Shown here: positions 20,902-29,464 of the stretch, one piece after another
Layout: each line of letters starts with the position of its first letter
Position numbering within the stretch: position 1 is the first letter of the stretch
Assembly (NCBI RefSeq): GCF_001028135.1
Contig: NZ_LDNM01000003.1
Span: 62,001 to 126,000, forward strand
Reading direction: 5' to 3'
Length of the DNA stretch: 64,000 nt
From: Xenorhabdus griffiniae
GTDB taxonomy: Bacteria > Pseudomonadota > Gammaproteobacteria > Enterobacterales > Enterobacteriaceae
Notes under the pieces: model-generated
What the model saw: only the letters and a program-made list of their open reading frames with translations
What the model was told of the DNA's origin: nothing
The model's database searches: none
Position numbers and translations under genes: made by a program

Positions 20902-21086
20902 GGCGTGCCCGAGATACAGCAAGAGAATTAAATAACGCCAGGATATATCAGTCCATTATACCTAATATCTATGATTTTTGATTTGGATAAGATTTTCTTT
21001 TAAAAGGAGGGACCGTAATCCCAACTTCCAGAAGAAAATATTTCCTTTTAATTAGCTCAAAGCAACGATGATGAAATCAAATAACA
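20902..21086. other. Gap with no recognised gene
   Basis: No supported ORF, RNA or repeat. It ends at the 3' end of the AhpD-like gene; no clear terminator for that gene is visible. Confidence 0.3.
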
Positions 21087-21518
21087 TTAATGGCGCATAC
21101 CGATTGCCAATCGATTCATCCCATTCATAAGCACAATCGCAAAAGTCAAATCAGAAATTTCCTGATCTGTGAAATGATCTTTTAAGGGTAAATAAGCATA
21201 ATCGTCTGCGTGTGTGGTCACAACGTGAGTCAATGCCTCGGCCCATTCCAACGCCGCTTTTTCACGGGGAGTAAACTGACTACTCACTCGCCAACCGGCT
21301 AATTCAGCTAACCGACGTTCTGCCTCTTGATTTTCGCGCAAAACTTGCGAGTGTTTATTTAAGCAGAAAGAACAACCATTGATTTGAGATACACGCAAAT
21401 AGATCAATTCAACCAGTTGCAAACCTAACGGACTATTTTCCAGACCTTCTTTTACCGCACGAAAACCTTGCAGTAACTCTGGAGATAAGTTGTAGTAGGC
21501 GAGACGCAATTTACTCAT
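21087..21518 (-). CDS. Carboxymuconolactone decarboxylase / AhpD-like protein
   Basis: 143 residues. The core YLRVSQINGCSFCLNKHSQVLR carries the CxxC...H redox motif of AhpD-like peroxidase partners (CMD domain). The last third is the helical FTDQEISDLTFAIVLMN region. Such proteins reduce peroxides through the cysteine pair, though the physiological partner is unknown here. AAGGAG lies about 8 nt before the ATG. It is a stand-alone gene in the degenerate junction region and shows no sign of decay. Confidence 0.85.
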   Translation of the reverse strand: MSKLRLAYYNLSPELLQGFRAVKEGLENSPLGLQLVELIYLRVSQINGCSFCLNKHSQVLRENQEAERRLAELAGWRVSSQFTPREKAALEWAEALTHVVTTHADDYAYLPLKDHFTDQEISDLTFAIVLMNGMNRLAIGMRH

Positions 21519-21818
21519 AAATAATACTCCTTATATTAATATTCCAAGAAACTATATTAAAAACACTTACATTAAGTAAAGGAGAAAATTATTTTTTATA
21601 AGACCAAATCATTTAAGCAATAAAACGCATAAAAACCCGTCATTCAAAGAGATAAATATAATCCACTGAATTAATTATTCAGTAAAGTAACTATCAAAAA
21701 AAACGCCACACAAGTAATAAGTGGCATTTCATCTTACATGGCAAACTAAATAGTTAACATTTCAATTCACCGATTTATAGACAGTAATTTAAAATGATCA
21801 GGGATATATTTTCCGATA
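21519..21818. other. AT-rich gap between the AhpD-like and DUF805 genes
   Basis: No gene seen. It contains the leader of the AhpD-like gene and the DUF805 terminator. Confidence 0.3.
21696..21725 (-). terminator. Terminator of the DUF805 gene
   Basis: On the minus strand GCCAC and GTGGC form a stem with an 11-base loop, followed by G and eight T. It lies about 94 nt after the DUF805 stop. Confidence 0.65.
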
Positions 21819-22172
21819 TTAAGACATTCTTCTTGGATCAGGACCGTATTCATTATTACCCTGAGTACCTTTCAACAGAGTAAAAACGAATACAAGAATG
21901 CTGGCTACAGGAACAAAGGTAAATAAAATCCACCATCCAGAACAGTTAATATCATGCAGTCGGCGTATTGTTACAGCAAGATTTGGAATAAAAGTAACAA
22001 TGATATAAATCCCCAACAATGCAATACCGGCAGTATCATTAATTGCTGAACCCAATACTAAAAGAACAAAGGCTACAATAATGTTCAATAACTGGAACAT
22101 CCAATATTCTTTACGACGGGCACGGCCAGAAAATTCAGCATAATTCTTTAAAACACTAAAATACCAATTCAT
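21819..22172 (-). CDS. DUF805 small membrane protein
   Basis: 117 residues. The N-terminal signature MNWYFSVLKNYAEFSGRARR, followed by KEYWMFQLLN, is diagnostic of DUF805 (YhaH/YhaI type). Three hydrophobic segments follow (about 24-47, 51-68 and 80-102), with the conserved AVTIRRLHDINCSGWW between the second and third. It sits in the inner membrane; the function of the family is unknown. It ends GPDPRR, which is common in the family. Confidence 0.88.
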   Translation of the reverse strand: MNWYFSVLKNYAEFSGRARRKEYWMFQLLNIIVAFVLLVLGSAINDTAGIALLGIYIIVTFIPNLAVTIRRLHDINCSGWWILFTFVPVASILVFVFTLLKGTQGNNEYGPDPRRMS

Positions 22173-22430
22173 AATGTCACTTTGTTTAAATTAAATGATA
22201 TAAAATAAAAATAGGCAAACTATAAAGGATGATAGATTCTATACTCATTTATCTTTTTATGTCCACAATTCATGATTCGTTGATAGATGGCTCCTTATTC
22301 ATGTCATTATTAGATAATGAATTAAAAAATACTTCCAAATGTAAAATTAGAAACAGGAACAATATAAACCTCTTTAACTCATATCAAAGTTATGCATAAA
22401 TCTATCCGAAAAATAAGAGCAATTATGTTA
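22173..22430. other. AT-rich gap upstream of DUF805
   Basis: No ORF, RNA or clear promoter found. It leads into the LacI-like remnant at 22431. Confidence 0.3.
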
Positions 22431-22571
22431 CTATAAACTATAGCTACATCCACAAGATTCACTAATCTGTAATTCGAGTTCAAACTCCCGCGCTTGAGCT
22501 GTCCTATTCCATATTCTTAATATTTCAATGGCAGTTTTAGCCATTTTATCGATGGGCTGACACACTGCGAT
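22431..22571 (-). pseudogene. C-terminal remnant of a LacI-type regulator
   Basis: The minus-strand frame reads VCQPIDKMAKTAIEILRIWN, then ELELQISESCGC, and stops at 22431-22433. The pattern Q-P-x-x-x-M-(x4)-A-x-x-(L/I)-L and a final R/S-E-S-C is the usual end of LacI/PurR family effector domains. An in-frame stop lies just upstream, and no DNA-binding part is present. It is probably a deletion scar. Confidence 0.4.
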
Positions 22572-22613
22572 TCAAAAAATTGGACATGTTATAGGAAAAA
22601 TACCTAACACGAT

Positions 22614-22646
22614 AAAAAAACAGCATCACGCCGGATGCTGTTTTTT
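22614..22646 (-). terminator. Terminator of yigL, bidirectional in form
   Basis: CAGCATC and GATGCTG form a stem with loop ACGCCG, flanked by seven A and six T. It lies 25 nt after the yigL stop. Confidence 0.85.
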
Positions 22647-22670
22647 AAGCCATGATTTAAATTATTAGCT

Positions 22671-23471
22671 TCACACCTGATACATTTTCCGTAAATAACA
22701 AGAAACGGCATCCTCCGCGTTGGAACCAATGACTTCCATATCAGGCAAAATATCTTTTAAGCGCTGATGCGCTCCCTGCATGATACAGCCTTTACCGGCC
22801 GCACTTAACATTTCTCGATCGTTCATACCATCGCCAAAAGCAATGCAGTCATTTAATTGATACCCGATCAATTGGCAAACTTGCTCCAATGCATGACCTT
22901 TAGAAACACCACCAGCCATCACTTCCAAACAATTCCTCAGTGAAAAACTGACATTAACCCTTTCCCCCCAACGCGCTTTAATCCTCTCTTCCAAATCCAC
23001 CAAATAATCATGATCTTCACTGGTGTAATAAACCTTGCATACGCCATCCGTGGAAAAATTATCGCGCTGAAAAAGTTGGTAATGGAAAACGGACTCCTGA
23101 AAAAACGCTTTCTGTTCAGGTGATTCTCTATTTATTAGCCAATCATCGTTATTGAAATAATTAGTCAGGATATCTGGATTATCAAACTCCAATAAACACA
23201 AATCATGGGCAATATCCGGATCTAAGTTATGGCTAAATACCAATTCATCCTGGGGATTGTGAACCCTTGCACCGTTGGAAGTGATCATATAAGCATCAAT
23301 GCCTAATCCATCACGGATCTGTCCCACATCAATATGATGCCGCCCTGTTGCAAAAACAAAATGAATCCCTTGTTCCGTCAATAAGTTCAACGTTTCCTTG
23401 GTATACGGGGTTAATTTATGGTCGGGAGATAACAAAGTGCCATCTAAATCTGAAGCAACAATATGATACAT
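22671..23471 (-). CDS. yigL: HAD-family sugar/pyridoxal phosphate phosphatase YigL
   Basis: 266 residues of the Cof-type HAD subfamily (IIB). The nucleophile motif ASDLDGTLL is at about residues 7-15, ATGRH marks motif II, and IAFGDGMNDREML is motif IV near residue 210, with the long C2 cap between. The E. coli enzyme dephosphorylates pyridoxal phosphate and glucose phosphates and is induced under sugar-phosphate stress by SgrS. It lies directly downstream of pldB (21-nt gap), as in E. coli. Confidence 0.92.
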   Translation of the reverse strand: MYHIVASDLDGTLLSPDHKLTPYTKETLNLLTEQGIHFVFATGRHHIDVGQIRDGLGIDAYMITSNGARVHNPQDELVFSHNLDPDIAHDLCLLEFDNPDILTNYFNNDDWLINRESPEQKAFFQESVFHYQLFQRDNFSTDGVCKVYYTSEDHDYLVDLEERIKARWGERVNVSFSLRNCLEVMAGGVSKGHALEQVCQLIGYQLNDCIAFGDGMNDREMLSAAGKGCIMQGAHQRLKDILPDMEVIGSNAEDAVSCYLRKMYQV

Positions 23472-23492
23472 GGTTATAGTTCCTAAACTAAA

Positions 23493-24464
23493 TCAGTTCT
23501 GGTCAAAAAAATCACAAATTGCATTGAGGCCCTGCGCTCGCAATACATCTTTTTCGAACAGGATTTCGTGATGAGCCCCCTGGATAATCAGGGGATTTTG
23601 GTGCGATGCACAAAAAGCCAATAACTCCCGATGACTGACTATCTTATCTTCACTTGCTTGTAATACGATGAGTGGAGTTTGAATTTTGCCCGCATTTTCA
23701 ATCAGATTATCGCCCATCAGCATACTTTCACGCATCCAATGGTAAGTCGGCCCCCCAAGGCGCAATTCAGGATAATCAGCATAGTAACGCAAATAACGCT
23801 GATAACGCGCATAACTGTGCGTTAATAGATTGATAAAATAGGGTAATGGCTGCCATTGCCCCGTTGACAGGGCATAGGCGTTACGTCTTTTGATACTGGG
23901 TTCCGCCTGATTAACCAGAAAATTCGCCAACCAGCGCGGCATGGGTAAGTTAATACCAAACATCGGCGCACATAACGCCACAGCACGAAAAATCGGTTCC
24001 TGGTAACGCACCAGAAAACGGCTCAAAATTGCGCCCCCCATTGAATGGGCCAGAGCATAACAGCGATGAGACTGACGAGGTGCTACTTCAAGCTCAATAA
24101 ATTTAACTAAGTCATCCACATAATGATCGAATTCTTCAACATGGCCTTTTTGTCGATCGTCTAACATTCTCCCTGAACGGCCTTGCCCACGATGATCAAT
24201 AATGAAAACATCGTAACCCAGATGATAAAAATCATAGGCAACTTCAGTATATTTCACGTAACTTTCACTACGGCCAGGCAAAACGACGAGTGTTTTGTCA
24301 TGATGGAAGGAACAAAAGGAGACATAATGGATGGAAATATCATCAACTCCTACAAATTGCCGTTCTTCCCTTGTTTGCCAAAAATCCAGTAATAGTCCAT
24401 TCGTAAAGGCTGAGAACTGAGGTTCACGGTTTAACCAGCTGGCTTTCAATATCTCAGATACCAT
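23493..24464 (-). CDS. pldB: Lysophospholipase L2
   Basis: 323 residues, an alpha/beta hydrolase. The nucleophile elbow is AHSMGG (about 138-143), with the oxyanion region LPGRSESYVKYTEVAYD and DHRGQGRSGR before it; the acid and histidine fall in ASEDK and GAHHEIL. The enzyme removes the acyl chain from lysophospholipids at the inner membrane. The gene lies 45 nt downstream of recQ; in E. coli rhtC and rhtB stand between recQ and pldB, and both are missing here. Confidence 0.94.
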   Translation of the reverse strand: MVSEILKASWLNREPQFSAFTNGLLLDFWQTREERQFVGVDDISIHYVSFCSFHHDKTLVVLPGRSESYVKYTEVAYDFYHLGYDVFIIDHRGQGRSGRMLDDRQKGHVEEFDHYVDDLVKFIELEVAPRQSHRCYALAHSMGGAILSRFLVRYQEPIFRAVALCAPMFGINLPMPRWLANFLVNQAEPSIKRRNAYALSTGQWQPLPYFINLLTHSYARYQRYLRYYADYPELRLGGPTYHWMRESMLMGDNLIENAGKIQTPLIVLQASEDKIVSHRELLAFCASHQNPLIIQGAHHEILFEKDVLRAQGLNAICDFFDQN

Positions 24465-24509
24465 GCGTTATCCTCAGTTCACTGTCCTTTAGTTATTCAA
24501 ATCTTTCAG

Positions 24510-26336
24510 TTACTCGAATTCTTCAAAATGCTCTCGGATTAAGGTCATAAATGCATCACCAAAACGCTCTAATTTCCGCTGACCAACGCCATTAATCAGC
24601 AAAAGTTCATCTGGCGTTATTGGGCACTGCTCTGCCATCTCAATTAACGTGACATCATTGAAAACAACAAAGGGTGGAATATTGTTTTCATCAGCAATGG
24701 ATTTACGCAATTTGCGTAACTTAGCAAATAATTTGCGATCATAATTGCCACTGTATGATTTGTTTTGCTGATTGCGGCTTTTCAAGTTTTGGATACGTGG
24801 TACGGCAAGTTGCAGAGACACTTCGCCACGTAATACAGGCCGTGCAGCCTCTGTCAATTGCAGCGCAGAATAGTTGGCAATGTTTTGGCTGATAAGCCCC
24901 AGGTGAATAAGCTGACGCAAAACGCTCATCCAATGTTCCTGACTCTGCTCTTTACCCATGCCATAAACAGGCAGCTTGTCGTGCCCAAAATCTCTAATGC
25001 GTTGATTATTCGCACCACGTAGCACTTCTACAATATAGCCAATCCCAAAACGTTGTCCAACGCGATAGATGCAGGACAGCGCTTTCTGTGCTTCGACCAG
25101 ACCGTCGTAACGTTTGGGAGGATCAAGGCAAATATCACAGTTGCCACAAGCTGTTTGGCGGCTTTCCCCGAAATAATTCAACAATACCAAGCGACGGCAG
25201 GTCTGCGCCTGTGCAAATGCGCCCATAGCATTGAGTTTATGCCGCTCAATATCCTGTTGTTCACCAGTAGGTTTTTCCTCTAAACAGCGACGCAGCCATA
25301 CCATATCCGCAGGATCGTAAAACAGCACGGCTTCCGCCGGTAAGCCATCTCGCCCAGCCCGGCCTGTTTCCTGATAATAAGATTCGATATTACGGGGAAT
25401 ATCAAAGTGCACAACAAAGCGCACATTAGGTTTGTTAATTCCCATACCAAATGCAACCGTTGCTACTACGATCTGCAAATCATCTCGCTGGAAGGCATCT
25501 TGTACCCATGCCCGTTGACTGTTTTCCAGCCCCGCATGGTAAGGCGCAACACTTAACCCCCGCTTTTGCAGACGCACTGCGGTTTCTTCCACTTTATTAC
25601 GGCTATTGCAATAGATAATGCCACTTTTTCCCTGCTGGCCTCGGACAAATGACCAAAGCTGATCAAGCGGTTTGTATTTTTCAACTAAAGTATAGCGAAT
25701 ATTGGGACGATCAAAGCTGCTGATATGGATAATCGGCTCATGCAACTCCAATAAACGTACGATATCCTGACGGGTCGCTTTATCTGCTGTAGCGGTTAGT
25801 GCAATCACTGGAAGCTCGGGGAAACGACGACGGAGTTGCCCTAATGCTCGATATTCTGGGCGAAAATCATGCCCCCATTGAGAAATACAATGAGCTTCAT
25901 CGACAGCCAATAAAACAGGCGGCCAGTCGCGGAGCTGGTCAAGAAAGTTATCCGTTACCAGCCGTTCAGGCGCGATATAGAGCAGTTTAATACTTCCCTT
26001 ACGACAACGTTGAATGATATCAAATTGCTGTTCACGATTTTGAGTTGAGTTCAGGCATTCCGCTTCAACGCCATTCGCACGCAGCTGATCAACTTGGTCT
26101 TTCATCAATGAAATGAGTGGAGACACAACCAGAGTCAGCCCATTTTTAACCAATGCGGGGATCTGGTAGCACAGTGACTTACCGCCTCCCGTTGGCATAA
26201 CCACCAGACAGTCGCGTCCGTCAAGAACGGCGTCAATCACTTGCTGCTGCCCCGGACGAAATTGCTGGTATCCGAATGTTTTTCGTAATGCTTGTTCAGC
26301 CAGCGAGGCCGTGCTGATAAGTTCTGCGGTAGACAC
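24510..26336 (-). CDS. recQ: ATP-dependent DNA helicase RecQ
   Basis: 608 residues with a GTG start. The superfamily 2 helicase motifs are clear: [10 protein letters not shown] (motif 0), [11 protein letters not shown] (I), [18 protein letters not shown] (II), LTATA (III) and [12 protein letters not shown] (VI). A zinc cluster C...CGNCDIC follows near residue 380, then the winged helix and a C-terminal HRDC domain with [14 protein letters not shown]. It acts with RecF-pathway proteins in recombination repair. In E. coli pldA lies just upstream; here only a hairpin remains. Confidence 0.97.
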   Translation of the reverse strand: MSTAELISTASLAEQALRKTFGYQQFRPGQQQVIDAVLDGRDCLVVMPTGGGKSLCYQIPALVKNGLTLVVSPLISLMKDQVDQLRANGVEAECLNSTQNREQQFDIIQRCRKGSIKLLYIAPERLVTDNFLDQLRDWPPVLLAVDEAHCISQWGHDFRPEYRALGQLRRRFPELPVIALTATADKATRQDIVRLLELHEPIIHISSFDRPNIRYTLVEKYKPLDQLWSFVRGQQGKSGIIYCNSRNKVEETAVRLQKRGLSVAPYHAGLENSQRAWVQDAFQRDDLQIVVATVAFGMGINKPNVRFVVHFDIPRNIESYYQETGRAGRDGLPAEAVLFYDPADMVWLRRCLEEKPTGEQQDIERHKLNAMGAFAQAQTCRRLVLLNYFGESRQTACGNCDICLDPPKRYDGLVEAQKALSCIYRVGQRFGIGYIVEVLRGANNQRIRDFGHDKLPVYGMGKEQSQEHWMSVLRQLIHLGLISQNIANYSALQLTEAARPVLRGEVSLQLAVPRIQNLKSRNQQNKSYSGNYDRKLFAKLRKLRKSIADENNIPPFVVFNDVTLIEMAEQCPITPDELLLINGVGQRKLERFGDAFMTLIREHFEEFE

Positions 26337-26366
26337 GCCTTTCCTCGATCGTTAGATACTAATCCC

Positions 26367-26388
26367 TGAAAAAGCCTGAAAACAGGCT
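26367..26388 (-). terminator. Terminator-like hairpin upstream of recQ
   Basis: On the minus strand AGCCTG-TTTT-CAGGCT is followed by TTTTC. It lies 31-52 nt before the recQ start. Since pldA precedes recQ in E. coli and is missing here, this may be its left-over terminator, or an attenuator of recQ. Confidence 0.45.
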
Positions 26389-26623
26389 ATAAAAATACAG
26401 TAGCGATCCGATCGCCTGTATATAAAAAATTACCGTTTATTCTACACGCTATATGGTTATTTTTTGTAGTCCGTTTTTTCCCCCCCTGAATTGTTTCTCG
26501 AAGCGCTTCACAGACTGGCAAAGACGATAATGAAAGCATAGACTTAACAAGAAATTAACTATATAAATTCATTTAGCACCCGTTAATTTTACTTTTTATT
26601 ATCAGATTATCAGGAAAATCACC

Positions 26624-27109
26624 ATGGAAAATACTCAGCCAGTAGACACCCTCTTAACGCCAGAAGAAGCCCGTAAATTTATCGGTGAAATCTTTGTTTA
26701 TCGTATGCCATTCAACCGCCTGTTGGGTCTCGAACTGCTCCGCTTCGAGCAAGACTACGCAGAACTGCAATTTTGTTACCAAGAAAAATTGGTAGGTAAT
26801 ATGATCCATAAAATTCTACACGGTGGTGCTATTGCTTCCATATTAGATGTTGCTGGAGGGCTGGTTTGTGCTGGCAATGCATTAACATCCATTGAAACAA
26901 TGACCATCGCCGAGATCCAAAAACGTCTAACCACATTAGGCACTATTGATTTGCGCGTGGATTATCTGCGCCCAGGACGTGGTGAAGTATTTACTGCCAG
27001 TTGCAATCTTATCCGCGCAGGCAATAAAGTTTCTGTCGCCAGAATTGAATTGCATAATGAAAAACAAGTGCATATCGCTAGTGCCACGGGAACTTATTTG
27101 GTTGGTTGA
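26624..27109 (+). CDS. yigI: YigI, hotdog-fold acyl-CoA thioesterase
   Basis: 161 residues. The PaaI/YigI thioesterase core is visible: [18 protein letters not shown] holds the substrate-binding loop and helix, followed by [19 protein letters not shown] and the C-terminal strand [11 protein letters not shown]. The family hydrolyses medium- and long-chain acyl-CoA. AGGA lies 7-8 nt before the ATG. Same gene order as E. coli (yigI next to rarD). Confidence 0.92.
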   Translation: MENTQPVDTLLTPEEARKFIGEIFVYRMPFNRLLGLELLRFEQDYAELQFCYQEKLVGNMIHKILHGGAIASILDVAGGLVCAGNALTSIETMTIAEIQKRLTTLGTIDLRVDYLRPGRGEVFTASCNLIRAGNKVSVARIELHNEKQVHIASATGTYLVG

Positions 27110-27356
27110 TGTTTTCAAACCCTAATACCTAAAACGAATACCCCACTCATGCCCAGAATACAAACTTAAAATAAATGAAGGAATTAATAATTTAGCATAA
27201 AGTGCTATTTGGCTAAGTGGAAAATTTAATTTATTATTCATGCGATTAACTACTTGTAAATCATTCATCCCAATGACAAATTGTATAGGTCTATGAGCTA
27301 TCACCTTAACCAGCTCTTCTGATTTTCTGAACATTTTCTAAATATTCAAGGATATT

Positions 27357-28247
27357 ATGAGTAACCAACAGACTGCCAAAGGTATCTTGTATGCCTTGGG
27401 GGCTTGTCTTATTTGGGGATTTGCGCCCATTTACTTCAAAGCCATACAATATGTGCCCCCCGATGAAATCGTATCACACCGTGTTATATGGTCAGTTTTT
27501 TTTATGGTACTGTTGCTGACAGTGACTCGTCACTGGCGCCAGACTTGGGCTGTTGTTCGCCAGCCAAAGATACTGCTATTACTAGGTATCACTGCCTTCA
27601 CTATTACCAGTAACTGGCTTACCTATATCTGGGCAGTCAATAATGGGCACTTGCTGGAAGCGAGTCTGGGGTATTTTATTAGCCCACTGGTTAATGTGCT
27701 GTTTGGTATGATATTTCTTGGTGAACGTTTTCGCCGTATGCAGTGGGTTGCCGTAGGATTGGCCTTTACCGGTGTATTGATCCAGCTATGGCAGTTCGGT
27801 TCTGTACCGGTGATTGGTTTGTACTTAGCGACGACGTTTGCTGTCTATGGGCTGATCCGCAAAAAATTGGGGATTGATGCACAGACGGGGATGTTGATTG
27901 AGACAAGCTGGGTATTCCCTGTCGCCCTAATTTACCTGCTGTTTTTCACCCATAGTCCAACAAGTAATATGTTGGATAATACGTACTCTTTGAACCTTAT
28001 GTTGATTGCTGCCGGTATTATTACGACGGTGCCACTGCTGCTCTTCACCGCAGCCGCTACGCATCTGCGTTTATCTACGCTGGGCTTCTTCCAGTATCTT
28101 GGCCCGACATTGATGTTCTTGTTGGCAACGCTAGTTTATGGCGAGGAAATTGGTCCCGATCGTTTGATGACGTTTGGCTTTATCTGGGCTGCCCTGATTT
28201 TGTTTATACTGGATGCGCTCTATACGCAACGTCGTTTACGGCAGTAG
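27357..28247 (+). CDS. rarD: RarD, EamA-family permease
   Basis: 296 residues with about ten hydrophobic segments in two EamA repeats. It starts GILYALGACLIWGFAPIYFK, which is diagnostic of RarD, and has SNWLTYIWAVNNGHLLEASLGYFISPL in the first repeat. An inner-membrane transporter of the drug/metabolite superfamily; the substrate is unknown, and the name comes from a chloramphenicol-sensitivity link. It ends before a long-loop hairpin shared with corA. Confidence 0.93.
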   Translation: MSNQQTAKGILYALGACLIWGFAPIYFKAIQYVPPDEIVSHRVIWSVFFMVLLLTVTRHWRQTWAVVRQPKILLLLGITAFTITSNWLTYIWAVNNGHLLEASLGYFISPLVNVLFGMIFLGERFRRMQWVAVGLAFTGVLIQLWQFGSVPVIGLYLATTFAVYGLIRKKLGIDAQTGMLIETSWVFPVALIYLLFFTHSPTSNMLDNTYSLNLMLIAAGIITTVPLLLFTAAATHLRLSTLGFFQYLGPTLMFLLATLVYGEEIGPDRLMTFGFIWAALILFILDALYTQRRLRQ

Positions 28248-28287
28248 CCAACTTCCTCCAACAAGCACCCGTATCGATAAAATGTCT

Positions 28288-28326
28288 AAACTGACCCAAG
28301 GTATTAGCGAAAATTCGGGTCAGTTT
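28288..28326. terminator. Hairpin between convergent rarD and corA
   Basis: The 10-bp arms AAACTGACCC and GGGTCAGTTT enclose a 19-base loop. It lies between two convergent genes, so it probably stops both. Confidence 0.55.
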
Positions 28327-28425
28327 CTTCATAAATTAAATCGATTTCAACTTGCAGTATCACGACATCCCTCCTCCAGAAACATAGATAACCATGTAAC
28401 TGGAGACAGATAGCTGGTGAGATGA

Positions 28426-29376
28426 TTACAGCCAATTTTTGCGTTTGAAGTAGAGATAAGGGGCCAGGCCCGCTGCTATCATCAATCCAATCGCCGCAGG
28501 ATAGCCGAATGTCCAATGCAGCTCCGGCATAAATTCGAAGTTCATACCGTAGCTGGACGCGACTAATGTTGGTGGCAGGAATACCACCGAAACCACCGAG
28601 AAAATCTTGATAATTCGGCTTTGTTCGATGTTGATAAAGCCCATCGCCGCCTGCATCAAGAAGTTCACTTTCTGGAACAGGGATTCGTTGTGCGGCAGCA
28701 AGGATTCAATATCCCGCAGTATTTCACGAGCCTGTTCCAACTGATTGGCTGGCAAGCGGGCACGGCGCACAAGGAAGTTCAGCGCACGCTGGCTATCCAT
28801 CAGACACAAACGGACTTTCCAGCCAATATCTTCCTGTTCAGCAAGGTTAGACAAAGCAGAATCAAACTCATCGCCCTGTTTGCCTTTCATAATGACCCGA
28901 CTCAGAGATTCAAGCGCACTATAGATGTTTTCAATGACATCAGCCAATTGTTCGATTTTGGTTTCGAACAAGTCCATCAACAGTTCATAGGCATTTCCAT
29001 CAACCATCGTCTGGTTACGGGCACGCATTCGGTATAATCGAAATGCAGGGAGTTCACGCTCTCGCAATGTGTAGAGACGACCGTCACGGATGGTAAATGC
29101 GACTGTCGAGTTGCCAGCATGGTCTTCGGCATCTTCAAAGTAGAAGAATGAATGGACGTGCATACCATCTTCATCTTCAAAAAAACGGGCTGATGCCTCG
29201 ATGTCATCCAACTCGGTGCGGGTCGCCAGGGCTTGTCCTAGCTCATTCTGGACGCGGAGGCGATCATCATCCCCCAGCCCCACTAAATCTACCCACATGG
29301 AATCAGATAACTTATCACCTTCTTCAAGTTCAAGACGGAGCAGGCGATTATTCTCTAATTTAAATGCGTTCAGCAT
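28426..29376 (-). CDS. corA: Magnesium/cobalt transporter CorA
   Basis: 316 residues, the same as E. coli. A large cytoplasmic N-terminal domain (about 1-250) is followed by two membrane helices at the end. The invariant pore signature YGMNFEF is followed by the periplasmic loop MPELHW, and the basic tail is FKRKNW. The pentameric channel imports Mg2+ and is gated by cytoplasmic Mg2+. It lies downstream of uvrD, as in E. coli. Confidence 0.97.
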   Translation of the reverse strand: MLNAFKLENNRLLRLELEEGDKLSDSMWVDLVGLGDDDRLRVQNELGQALATRTELDDIEASARFFEDEDGMHVHSFFYFEDAEDHAGNSTVAFTIRDGRLYTLRERELPAFRLYRMRARNQTMVDGNAYELLMDLFETKIEQLADVIENIYSALESLSRVIMKGKQGDEFDSALSNLAEQEDIGWKVRLCLMDSQRALNFLVRRARLPANQLEQAREILRDIESLLPHNESLFQKVNFLMQAAMGFINIEQSRIIKIFSVVSVVFLPPTLVASSYGMNFEFMPELHWTFGYPAAIGLMIAAGLAPYLYFKRKNWL

Positions 29377-29464
29377 GTACCATAAGTCTCCTTATACTCC
29401 CTACGCTTATCGTAAGGCGCAAATGTTACGCTTAGAAGAAAAAGTCTGTCAACATTCAACCGGA

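Noticed and set aside
26410-26435. LexA-like half-site (TATATACAG on the minus strand) upstream of recQ
   Set aside because: Only one half fits the consensus; the other half matches at chance level.
27122-27334. 70-codon minus-strand ORF in the yigI-rarD gap
   Set aside because: It has a stop two codons before its ATG, no ribosome site and no recognisable family. A pldA remnant was considered, but the residues do not resemble PldA.
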